From an uncultured Bacteroidales bacterium (GTDB lineage Bacteria; Bacteroidota; Bacteroidia; Bacteroidales; P3), in the NCBI GenBank assembly GCA_947097635.1, contig CAMURW010000046.1:1-8603 (forward strand): a stretch of DNA of 8,603 nt, given 5' to 3'. The translations under genes were made by a program, and so were the position numbers. The notes beneath the pieces were generated by a model, which saw only the letters and a program-made list of their open reading frames with translations, ran no database searches and was not told the origin of the DNA. Shown in pieces: positions 1 to 5,351 of this stretch (position 1 is the stretch's first letter; each line of letters starts with the position of its first letter).

Positions 1-281
1 TGCGAGAGCACCTGTAATCGCTTTTTGGAGTCGCCTCCCCAGAGTGCCATAGCCACGGCGATAGGCAGTCCTATCATTCCCGTGTCAGGGATGCCTACTC
101 CCATAGCGTTTTTGAAAACATTCTTGGAGAGGCGCAACTCCACGCTGTCGGGCATGCACCCCAGTGTCTCGCGTGCCTTAGTGACGCATAGCGCCACTGC
201 GCCGGGTTCCGTGCAGCCAGTTGCCACTACCACTTCGCGCCTGATAAGCTCTTTCAGTTCTTGCCTCAGCTTCTTGTCCAT
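1..281 (-). CDS. CyuA / L-serine dehydratase alpha-type Fe-S cysteine desulfidase family protein (N-terminal part)
   Basis: The first 93 codons are present; the gene runs off the left edge. The reading begins MDKKLRQELK and shows the family signature GCTEP at residues 22-26, then NVFKN at 54-58 and GVGIPDTG at 61-68. These blocks are typical of the UPF0597/CyuA (YhaM) family and the archaeal L-cysteine desulfidase, which use a [4Fe-4S] cluster to break L-cysteine into pyruvate, ammonia and sulfide. The conserved Cys23 in GCTEP fits a role at the cluster or active site. The protein is expected to be cytosolic. The start at 281 is the first ATG after the gap and places the signature where the family has it; six C residues directly precede it and there is no Shine-Dalgarno sequence. 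It lies 75 bp downstream of the DHS-like gene on the same strand. The substrate (cysteine or serine) cannot be decided from this fragment, so no symbol is given. Confidence 0.85.
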   Translation of the reverse strand, partial: MDKKLRQELKELIRREVVVATGCTEPGAVALCVTKARETLGCMPDSVELRLSKNVFKNAMGVGIPDTGMIGLPIAVAMALWGGDSKKRLQVLS

Positions 282-308
282 GGGGGGAGACTATAAATTT
301 TATTAAGT

Positions 309-336
309 TGTTACGTTTCATCGCTTAAACGTAACA
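309..336. repeat. Perfect 10-bp inverted repeat between the DHS-like and desulfidase-like genes
   Basis: TGTTACGTTT (309-318) is exactly complementary to AAACGTAACA (327-336), with an 8-nt spacer. It lies between the stop of the DHS-like gene (357) and the start of the desulfidase-like gene (281). On the minus strand it is followed by an A/T-rich stretch without a proper U-run, so it is a poor intrinsic terminator. A dimeric-regulator operator for the downstream gene is an equally good reading. A near-match to the -7 element (TACGTTTA, one mismatch) lies in one arm. Function is inference; the symmetry is directly visible. Confidence 0.6.
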
Positions 337-356
337 TCCTTCCAATGTGGGGGGGA

Positions 357-1394
357 TTATCTCAGGAACAATTTCTGCCAGTTCTTGTATTCGCGGTCTT
401 TCCAGCAGCCATTGTGGTAGGCGTAGCTGGCGATGGCGGGTATTACCGTAGTGCCTTCGGCGTACACCATCTGCTGCAGGTCTTCGCTCACCTTGCCCCA
501 GCTGCCGGCTTCCAGCAGTGTGGAGGAGGAGCAGGCACCGTCGCGGACGTCTGCTACAGTGATTTGGATGGCATATTTGTGCATCGGCACTTCGTGTCCC
601 AGTATCTCTGCCATCACCACGGTGTCCTGTGCGAAGTTCTTGGGGGTTCCGCCGCCTACCATGAAGAGGCCTGTGGTGGGACTCTGCATCTTGATTTCGG
701 TGAGCTCTAGGAAGTCGTGTACACTGTCGATGCTTACGTAGGGTTTGCCCTCTCTCATACGTTCCCACTGATGTTTACCGATGCCGAAGCCCGCGCTGCT
801 GTCGCTGAAGGCGGGGCAGAAGATAGGCACTCCGCATTCGTAGCAGGTCTGTATGAGACTGTCTTTCTTCACACTGCGTCCTTCGTGCAGCCATTTGCCC
901 AGTTCGTAGAGAAACTCGCGGCTGCTGTAGGGTCGTGCCTCCAGCTTGTTTGACAGCTCGTAGGTGCTGTTGTCGCATTCCTGCAGTTCCTCCTCGTCGA
1001 TGAAGGTATCGTAGATGCGGTCGATGTAGAGCTCACGCAGTTTTGTGTCCGGAATCACATTTTCCTTAGTGCCTTTGTAGTGCTTGAATCCGAGGGCCTC
1101 GAAAAGATCCATGTCGATAATGGAAGCGCCTGTAGACACAACTACGTCCACCATCTTGTTGCGCACCATGTCCACATAGACCTGCATACACCCCGCTGCG
1201 CTGGTGCTGCCGGCGATGGTGAGGATGTTGGTGCATTCCTTCTCCTTGCACATCATCGTAAGGATGTCGGCAGCGCGGGCTGTGTCGCGGCTGGTAAAGG
1301 ACATTTGACGCATCGCATCGATGAGTTCCGTGGAGTCGTACTTTTTGATGTCAATGTGCTTGATGGTTTCTTTTAGAAGGTCTTTCTTATCCAT
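357..1394 (-). CDS. Deoxyhypusine synthase family protein (probable polyamine-modifying enzyme)
   Basis: A 345-residue protein with the deoxyhypusine synthase (DHS) fold. Visible landmarks are an NAD-binding half beginning near residues 56-69 (NILTIAGSTSAAGC), the block MVDVVVSTGA (81-90), PIFCPAFSD (190-198), the glycine stretch VGGGTPKN (246-253), and the active-site block GSWGK (297-301). Its Lys301 aligns with the lysine that in eukaryotic DHS forms the imine with the aminobutyl group of spermidine. Bacteria lack the eIF5A substrate of true DHS. Bacterial relatives are thought to work on polyamines, for example NAD-dependent transfer of the aminobutyl group to make homospermidine; this specific reaction is inference here. 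The enzyme should be cytosolic and tetrameric like the family. The start at 1394 (MDKKDLL) is preferred over an in-frame ATG at 1499, because the extra 35 codons cross the promoter and look non-coding. A promoter lies about 60 bp upstream, in the gap after dnaB. The length is normal for the family. Confidence 0.88.
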   Translation of the reverse strand: MDKKDLLKETIKHIDIKKYDSTELIDAMRQMSFTSRDTARAADILTMMCKEKECTNILTIAGSTSAAGCMQVYVDMVRNKMVDVVVSTGASIIDMDLFEALGFKHYKGTKENVIPDTKLRELYIDRIYDTFIDEEELQECDNSTYELSNKLEARPYSSREFLYELGKWLHEGRSVKKDSLIQTCYECGVPIFCPAFSDSSAGFGIGKHQWERMREGKPYVSIDSVHDFLELTEIKMQSPTTGLFMVGGGTPKNFAQDTVVMAEILGHEVPMHKYAIQITVADVRDGACSSSTLLEAGSWGKVSEDLQQMVYAEGTTVIPAIASYAYHNGCWKDREYKNWQKLFLR

Positions 1395-1418
1395 TTTATC
1401 TAATATATATTTATTGTT

Positions 1419-1428
1419 CAAACGTTTG
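1419..1428. repeat. 10-bp palindrome CAAACGTTTG in the leader of the DHS-like gene
   Basis: A perfect palindrome with no spacer, located between the predicted transcription start (about 1450) and the ATG at 1394 of the DHS-like gene. It could be an operator or a chance palindrome. It shares the AAACG/CGTTT core with the inverted repeat at 309-336, which is suggestive but short. Confidence 0.35.
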
Positions 1429-1442
1429 TGGCAAGAAGCCAA

Positions 1443-1485
1443 AAAAAATCGAACTGCAAAGTTAAGCAAAAAATCGACATTGCAA
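1443..1485. repeat. Imperfect direct repeat (25-bp period) overlapping the DHS-like promoter
   Basis: On the plus strand AAAAAATCGA occurs at 1443-1452 and at 1468-1477. Each copy is followed within 3-4 bases by GCAA (1456-1459 and 1482-1485). The copies are 25 bp apart, a little over two helical turns. One copy covers the -33 TTG and the other overlaps the end of the -7 element of the promoter described separately. Such spacing is compatible with two regulator binding sites on one DNA face, or with a small tandem duplication. Confidence 0.55.
1457..1485 (-). promoter_or_regulatory. Bacteroidetes-type promoter of the DHS-like gene
   Basis: Reading the minus strand, a TTG (1485-1483) is followed after 18 bp by TAACTTTG (1464-1457), an exact match to the Bacteroidetes -7 consensus TAnnTTTG. 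A run of nine A residues (complement of 1487-1495) sits directly upstream of the TTG, as an UP-like element would. The same TTG-18 bp-TAnnTTTG arrangement is found in front of dnaB. The predicted transcription start is near 1450, leaving a leader of about 56 nt before the ATG at 1394. Confidence 0.65.
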
Positions 1486-1540
1486 CTTTTTTTTTCCAAA
1501 AGAGCAGAAAAAGGGTCGTTTTTATTTTGCAGGGGAGAGC

Positions 1541-3142
1541 CTACACGGGGTTGTTGTCATCACGGATGGAAGGGTAGCCGTCGTCGAAGTCCAGATCGTC
1601 GTTTCTTGGCATTGCAGGGATGTCAAAGTTGTTGTTGGCACCCATGCCGCTGCTGACACCGAACTGGCCTTGGCTCTGACCGAAAGCGGAGGCGTTCATA
1701 CTGCTGGGCACGATGGTGGCACCGTCCGTGGGCATCTGTTCCAGGTTCTCGAAGCGTGTGAACTGGCTGACGAAGCGCAGGCGCACGGTGCCCGTGCTGC
1801 CCGCACGGTGTTTGGCGATGATGATGTCCGCCATATCCTTCGTGGGGCCCAAGTCGTCAAGATCTATGTTGTAATATTCCGGACGGTAGATGAATTCCAC
1901 GATGTCTGCGTCCTGTTCTATGGCGCCGGACTCGCGCAGGTCGCTGAGCTGAGGCTTCTTGTCGCCGGGGCGTTTCTCCACTTCGCGGCTCAACTGGCTC
2001 AGCGCAACGACAGGTATCTCCAGTTCCTTGCTCAATGCCTTCAGCTGTCGACTGATGTTGCTGATTTCCTGCTCGCGGTTGCCGTTGCGGTTCATGTCTC
2101 CGCTGCTCTGCATCAGCTGCAGATAGTCCAGGAAGACGGCCTGTATCTTGTAGCGCTGTTTTAGGCGACGGCATTTGGCGCGCAGCTCGAAGATGCTAAG
2201 ACCCGGAGTGTCGTCGATGTAGAAGGGTGCGCCTTTCAGCATCTCCGCTTTCACGCGCAACTGCTCTTTCTCCCAGTTTTGCAGCTGCGACCCGTTCTTC
2301 AGCCGCTGCCCGCTGATGTTGCTCTCGCTGGCGATGAGCCGCATCACTAGCTCCACCGCCGTCATTTCCAGGCTGAAGAACGCCACGGGGTTGCCGAACG
2401 TCACAGCCATGTTGCGTGCCATGCTGAGCGCAAATGCCGTCTTACCCATGGCGGGACGGGCAGCGATGATCACCAGCGTACCGGGATGCAGGCCGCTGGT
2501 AATGTTGTCCAGTCGCGAATAGCCGGTAGGGACACCCACCGTGCTGCCTTCGCTGCCCTGTGCATTCTCTATCTGTTCCATGGCCTCCTTCATAAGGTCG
2601 CCGATGGGATGATAGTTGTTGTGGAGGTTTCGGTCGCTCACTTCCAGCAGATTCTGCTCCGTGCGGTCCATCAATTGCAGCACGTCCTGTGTCTCGTCAT
2701 AGGCATCGCGGATGGTCTCTGTGCTCACTCGTATCAACTCTCGCTGCATATATTTCTCGGCCAGCACGTGGGCGTGGTTCTCTATGTGTGCACCGCTAAT
2801 GACGCGGTTGGTGAGCTGGGTGATGTAATAGCTGCCGCCGGCCTCCTCCAGCCTACCTTCGCTTTGCAGCTGCTGCACCACGGTGAGGATATCCACGTCC
2901 TTGCTACGTTCGAACAGCGAGAAGATGGCGCGGAATATCAGTTCGTTCTCATGCTTATAGAAATATTCGGGCTGTATGGTCTCGATGGTGTTGTTCAGTG
3001 CGTGGGCATCCAGCATGAGGGCACCCAGCACTGCCTGTTCCACCTCCACTGCCTGAGGCGGTACTTTGCCGTTCAGCGAGAATGCCATATCGTAACTCAT
3101 TCGCTCTTTTCGCCTTGAGCGATTTTGGGTGGTATTTTCCAT
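1541..3142 (-). CDS. dnaB: Replicative DNA helicase DnaB
   Basis: A 533-residue hexameric 5'-3' helicase that unwinds the replication fork and binds primase. The N-terminal domain (about 26-135) begins KVPPQAVEVEQAVLGALM, the usual DnaB opening. A linker leads to the RecA-like domain, with Walker A ARPAMGKT (228-235), the H1a glutamate in SLEM (257-260), Walker B FLDYLQLM (337-344), the H3 block around SQLSREVEKRPGDKKPQLSD (382-401) followed by RESGAIEQDAD, and the arginine-finger block IIAKHRAGSTG (441-451). No intein interrupts these motifs. After about residue 470 comes a flexible tail rich in Gln, Gly, Ser and Asn that turns acidic (515-530). The chosen start at 3142 gives MENTTQNRSR; Met15 (position 3100, MSYDM) is a real alternative because the promoter lies only a few bases upstream of 3142. 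Upstream in-frame codons to 3451 contain no DnaB sequence. It is transcribed away from the plus-strand block. Confidence 0.97.
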   Translation of the reverse strand: MENTTQNRSRRKERMSYDMAFSLNGKVPPQAVEVEQAVLGALMLDAHALNNTIETIQPEYFYKHENELIFRAIFSLFERSKDVDILTVVQQLQSEGRLEEAGGSYYITQLTNRVISGAHIENHAHVLAEKYMQRELIRVSTETIRDAYDETQDVLQLMDRTEQNLLEVSDRNLHNNYHPIGDLMKEAMEQIENAQGSEGSTVGVPTGYSRLDNITSGLHPGTLVIIAARPAMGKTAFALSMARNMAVTFGNPVAFFSLEMTAVELVMRLIASESNISGQRLKNGSQLQNWEKEQLRVKAEMLKGAPFYIDDTPGLSIFELRAKCRRLKQRYKIQAVFLDYLQLMQSSGDMNRNGNREQEISNISRQLKALSKELEIPVVALSQLSREVEKRPGDKKPQLSDLRESGAIEQDADIVEFIYRPEYYNIDLDDLGPTKDMADIIIAKHRAGSTGTVRLRFVSQFTRFENLEQMPTDGATIVPSSMNASAFGQSQGQFGVSSGMGANNNFDIPAMPRNDDLDFDDGYPSIRDDNNPV

Positions 3143-3146
3143 GATG

Positions 3147-3175
3147 CAAAGGTACGCATTATTTTCGTAACACAA
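3147..3175 (-). promoter_or_regulatory. dnaB: Bacteroidetes-type promoter of dnaB
   Basis: On the minus strand TTG (3175-3173) is followed after 18 bp by TACCTTTG (3154-3147), an exact TAnnTTTG match. The last G of this element is only 4 nt before the ATG at 3142, so transcription should begin at or next to that ATG. The mRNA would be leaderless from 3142, or would have a leader of about 40 nt if translation starts at 3100. Confidence 0.65.
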
Positions 3176-3434
3176 GAATAAAGTTATTAACAATCGGGGT
3201 AACTCTCGCTGTAACAGGAGCAAAAAAATGATGCCCAATAAAATTTGATATACCAAAATTCCGCCAGGCAAAATTCTTGCACAATTCTGTAAAATGGCTA
3301 TAAGAAATTCTTGGTAACCGAGCAGCGGGGCGGCAGCATTGTTTTGCCAAAGAATCGGGGACCACCCGAGACCACCAAAAATAAAGGAATAAGCTGAAAA
3401 CACACCCACTGATTCTGAATTATGAGCGAGAGAG

Positions 3435-3491
3435 GCATCCAAAACCAGCACCCCTCACGGCATATCTCCGTCTCGCTTGCGCGAGGGATGC
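3435..3491. repeat. Nested inverted repeats (two-stem structure)
   Basis: An inner hairpin CTCGC (3472-3476), loop TTGC, GCGAG (3481-3485) is followed directly by GGATGC (3486-3491). That pairs with GCATCC at 3435-3440 to form an outer stem. It sits just left of the 11-bp tandem repeat. The base pairing is seen in the sequence; whether it forms in RNA or DNA is unknown. Confidence 0.5.
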
Positions 3492-3502
3492 GTCGGAGCT
3501 TT

Positions 3503-3568
3503 CCGACCCATCTCCGACTCATCTCCGACTCATTTCCGACCCATCTCCGACCCATCTCCGACCCCATC
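3503..3568. repeat. 11-bp tandem repeat, five units plus a partial sixth
   Basis: Units starting at 3503, 3514, 3525, 3536 and 3547 follow the consensus CCGACCCATCT, with variation only at the C/T after CCGAC and at the tenth base. A sixth unit starting at 3558 has one extra C and then decays. The unit is not a multiple of three, so it is not a coding repeat. There is no spacer between units, which rules out a CRISPR array. It lies in the dnaB upstream interval between two hairpins. Confidence 0.9.
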
Positions 3569-3608
3569 CTCCGCTTTTCAAGCCTTCGTTTCATGTCCCT
3601 CACCCGCT

Positions 3609-3624
3609 CGTATGCCGCCATACG
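3609..3624. repeat. Perfect 6-bp hairpin with tetraloop
   Basis: CGTATG (3609-3614), loop CCGC, CATACG (3619-3624); one more G-U pair can extend the stem. No T-run follows on either strand, so it is not a standard intrinsic terminator. Together with the hairpin at 3472-3485 it brackets the tandem repeat. Confidence 0.55.
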
Positions 3625-3761
3625 GAATTTAAGGAAATAAAAGGGGGCAAGCGTTGTAAGTTGCGACGGATACGGAGGCGGTCTGCCCCGTCTTCATACT
3701 TTTCGTACTTTTTATTATTTTTATAGAATACAATATTGCTATGCCCTTTACGTTTTACTTG

Positions 3762-3769
3762 TAACTTTG
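3762..3769 (+). promoter_or_regulatory. Promoter -7 element of the plus-strand gene block
   Basis: TAACTTTG is an exact TAnnTTTG match and is identical to the -7 element of the DHS-like gene. The best upstream TTG (3736-3738) is 23 bp away, further than the 18 bp at the other two promoters, so the -33 box is weak or absent. The upstream DNA is very A/T-rich. Transcription would start near 3773, giving a leader of only about 11 nt before the ATG at 3784. I saw no other exact TAnnTTTG ahead of the following genes, so this may drive the whole block through recG. Confidence 0.55.
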
Positions 3770-3783
3770 ACATACGTTATCTT

Positions 3784-4068
3784 ATGGCACAACTATACGA
3801 AATCACCTGTCCGCGCTGCCGCGACATCTTCCGCGCCACTACGGGCCCCAATGCCCAGGGCGGCGGCTTCGCGCACTGCGACAAATGCTACCAGGAAGTG
3901 GTCGTGACACCGGAAGAGTACCAGAAACCATACATAGAACAGAACCACATCCACAAAGGCTGCGAAGGCCGTCTGCACTACAGCAGCGTCTATTGCCCAC
4001 ACTGCGGCATGGAAGTGACATCACTGGAGATGGACAAGCTCGGCACCATCGTGGTAATGACGGACTAA
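3784..4068 (+). CDS. Small cysteine-rich zinc-ribbon-like protein of unknown function
   Basis: A 94-residue protein with no signal peptide or membrane segment, so probably cytosolic. It carries two likely zinc sites. The first has CPRC (9-12) paired with HCDKC (31-35), a four-cysteine treble-clef or ribbon pattern. The second has Cys60 with CPHC (71-74); a nearby histidine (55, 57 or 65) could be the fourth ligand. The region between is charged and contains a short glycine-rich loop (26-28). I do not recognise the family. The fold suggests protein or nucleic-acid contacts, but nothing shows which. The start at 3784 is the first ATG, follows the -7 element by 14 nt, and places CPRC where zinc ribbons usually begin; a longer reading from a TTG at 3736 would span the promoter. 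The stop TAA overlaps an ATG of the next frame (TAATG at 4066-4070), which hints at translational coupling to the beta-barrel gene. Confidence 0.75.
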   Translation: MAQLYEITCPRCRDIFRATTGPNAQGGGFAHCDKCYQEVVVTPEEYQKPYIEQNHIHKGCEGRLHYSSVYCPHCGMEVTSLEMDKLGTIVVMTD

Positions 4069-4091
4069 TGGAAACGAGAAACAGAACAATC

Positions 4092-4859
4092 ATGATAAAA
4101 AAGCTTTTGCCGCTGCTCGTCATCTTGCTGATCTCCCTCTCTGCCCTGCCCTCCCTGGCACAAACACGACGCAGCCGCAACGAGACCCTCATCAAGGCAT
4201 ATCCCGTGCTGGGTATCTGTGTCAGCCAGATGGAAGGCGACGAGGTGAAAGGATTCAAGCACTGGAGCTTCACAGGAGGCGTAGGTGCCACCGTAGACCT
4301 CACGGACCATCACCGCTGGCAACTAAGCCTGGAGACCGACTACACGCTGAGAGGAGCAAGGGAAATGGCCAACGATCCGCAGGTATACTACAGAATCAAG
4401 AGCCTCGAACTGCACTACGTGGACATCCCTCTACAGATACATTTCACCGACCCTTACGGTGGCATCACGGCAGGCCTGGGACTCTGCTATTCCCGACTGG
4501 TGTCGCAGCCACACGGCGAGTTGCAATTCGACCCCATACACGGCCCCATCATCCCCGACACCACCAACATGGAGTTTCTTCGCAACGATCTCTCTGCTGT
4601 AGCCAGCTTCCGCTTCCCCATCTGGCGCAATCTCAAGATAGACTTCCGCGTACAATACTCCCTCTTCCCTGTCAAGAAAGGCTGGCAGTTCAAGAAGTAC
4701 CTTCAAGATGATGCCGCCGGAAACCCCGTCTACGACACATGGGAGCGCGACCTCTACAACTTTTCCGTTACAGGACGCCTAATGTGGGTGTTCGGAGAGA
4801 AATATTACAAGAAGCCTGCCAAGAAAACACAAAAGGGCGAACTGAAAAGAATAAGATAA
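4092..4859 (+). CDS. Outer-membrane beta-barrel (porin family-like) protein
   Basis: A 255-residue exported protein. Residues 1-24 form a clear signal peptide: MIKK, then a Leu/Ile-rich core ending SALPSLAQ, with cleavage probably after the A of LAQ. The rest alternates hydrophobic and polar residues in strands separated by short turns. It includes HYVDIPLQIHF (108-118), which resembles the conserved strand of the Bacteroidetes outer-membrane beta-barrel domain (PF13568 type), then GGITAGLGLCYSRL (123-136) and NFSVTGRLMWVFG (223-235). An unusual basic tail of 20 residues (EKYYKKPAKK onward) follows what looks like the last strand. The likely role is a small barrel in the outer membrane; the substrate or partner is unknown. 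An ATG at 4068, overlapping the previous stop, would add eight residues (METRNRTI). I prefer 4092 for the compact signal peptide and A-rich leader, but cannot exclude 4068. The stop is 4 bp before coaD. Confidence 0.8.
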   Translation: MIKKLLPLLVILLISLSALPSLAQTRRSRNETLIKAYPVLGICVSQMEGDEVKGFKHWSFTGGVGATVDLTDHHRWQLSLETDYTLRGAREMANDPQVYYRIKSLELHYVDIPLQIHFTDPYGGITAGLGLCYSRLVSQPHGELQFDPIHGPIIPDTTNMEFLRNDLSAVASFRFPIWRNLKIDFRVQYSLFPVKKGWQFKKYLQDDAAGNPVYDTWERDLYNFSVTGRLMWVFGEKYYKKPAKKTQKGELKRIR

Positions 4860-4863
4860 CACC

Positions 4864-5328
4864 ATGGAAAGAACAGCACTATTCGCCGGCAGCTTCGACC
4901 CAGTGACGATAGGACACGAGGCATTGATACTACGTGCCGTGCCCCTCTTCGACAAGATTGTTGTGGCACTGGGCGAGAACACGCAGAAGCACTGCCGCTT
5001 CACCCTCCAGCAACGCATGGACTGGCTGCGCGCCACCTTCGACCACTGCCCCTCTGTGGAAGTGGCAAGCTACGACGGCCTCACCACCGACTTCTGCCAC
5101 GCCCGCAGAATAAAATACATGTTGCGAGGTCTGCGTAGCAGTGCCGATTTCGTATACGAAGAGAATATCGCCCGCATCAACAACGCTGTGGCACCAGACA
5201 TCGAAACGATATTCCTGCTCAGCGACAAGGAACACGATACCGTTAGCAGTACTATGGTTCGCGAGTTGCTGGCCTTCGGCAAAGATGTCACCGTCTGGCT
5301 GCCCGCAGCCATCCGCGCCACCTTTTAG
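4864..5328 (+). CDS. coaD: Pantetheine-phosphate adenylyltransferase (CoaD)
   Basis: A 154-residue enzyme that joins ATP and 4'-phosphopantetheine to give dephospho-CoA and pyrophosphate, the penultimate step of coenzyme A synthesis in the cytosol. It shows the nucleotidyltransferase signature GSFDPVTIGH (9-18), with the TxGH motif at 15-18. Lys42 and the following RFTLQQR stretch match the substrate-binding lysine region of bacterial PPAT. RGLRSSADF (88-96) is the ATP/phosphate-binding block, Glu99 is present, and VSSTMVREL (127-135) corresponds to the C-terminal ISSTxxR motif. All key residues are in place, and the length is close to the usual 155-165. It starts 4 bp after the beta-barrel gene and ends 23 bp before recG, so it is almost certainly co-transcribed with both. 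I see no Shine-Dalgarno sequence, as expected for this phylum. Confidence 0.96.
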   Translation: MERTALFAGSFDPVTIGHEALILRAVPLFDKIVVALGENTQKHCRFTLQQRMDWLRATFDHCPSVEVASYDGLTTDFCHARRIKYMLRGLRSSADFVYEENIARINNAVAPDIETIFLLSDKEHDTVSSTMVRELLAFGKDVTVWLPAAIRATF

Positions 5329-5351
5329 TTTTCCCCCCTCACTTTTCACTT

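Larger units (their letters stand above)
3143..3783. other. Gene-free divergent interval between dnaB and the plus-strand block
   Basis: About 640 bp without a credible gene. The dnaB promoter occupies the left end (3147-3175) and the plus-strand promoter the right end (3762-3769). From 3176 to about 3420 the DNA is A/T-rich with only small inverted repeats, such as TCGGG (3355-3359) against CCCGA (3365-3369). From 3435 to 3624 there is a GC-rich patch of hairpins and an 11-bp tandem repeat, listed separately. From 3641 there is a possible 6-bp stem, GGGGCA (3644-3649) with TGCCCC (3684-3689), followed by a T-rich stretch from about 3693 to 3722. That could be a terminator for an unseen plus-strand RNA or just promoter-upstream DNA. 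Open frames here (72 codons plus, 107 codons minus) are made largely by the repeat and match no recognisable protein. Confidence 0.7.

Noticed and set aside
1395..1499. N-terminal extension of the DHS-like protein by 35 codons
   Set aside because: It spans the -7 element and an A/T-rich leader; the conserved protein begins at 1394.
1500..1540. Intrinsic terminator after dnaB
   Set aside because: Only weak A/T pairing is visible (AAAAA against TTTTT around GGGTCG). No stable GC stem with a U-run is present on the minus strand.
2486..3118. A 210-codon open frame opposite dnaB
   Set aside because: It is fully antisense to well-conserved DnaB coding sequence, and the translation is Leu/His/Val-rich with no recognisable motif.
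3143..3451. N-terminal extension of DnaB by 103 codons
   Set aside because: It runs across the dnaB promoter, shows no DnaB similarity, and the normal N-terminal domain begins after 3142.
3503..3568. CRISPR-like array
   Set aside because: Units are 11 bp and directly adjacent, with no spacers and no cas genes in the window.
3298..3640. Small open frames of 72 (plus) and 107 (minus) codons across the tandem repeat
   Set aside because: Their repetitive peptides come from the 11-bp units, whose length is not a multiple of three. There is no start context or family similarity to support a protein.
3143..3783. Replication origin next to dnaB
   Set aside because: I saw no cluster of DnaA boxes (TTATNCACA) in this interval, and dnaA, dnaN or gidA are not nearby; tandem repeats alone are not enough.
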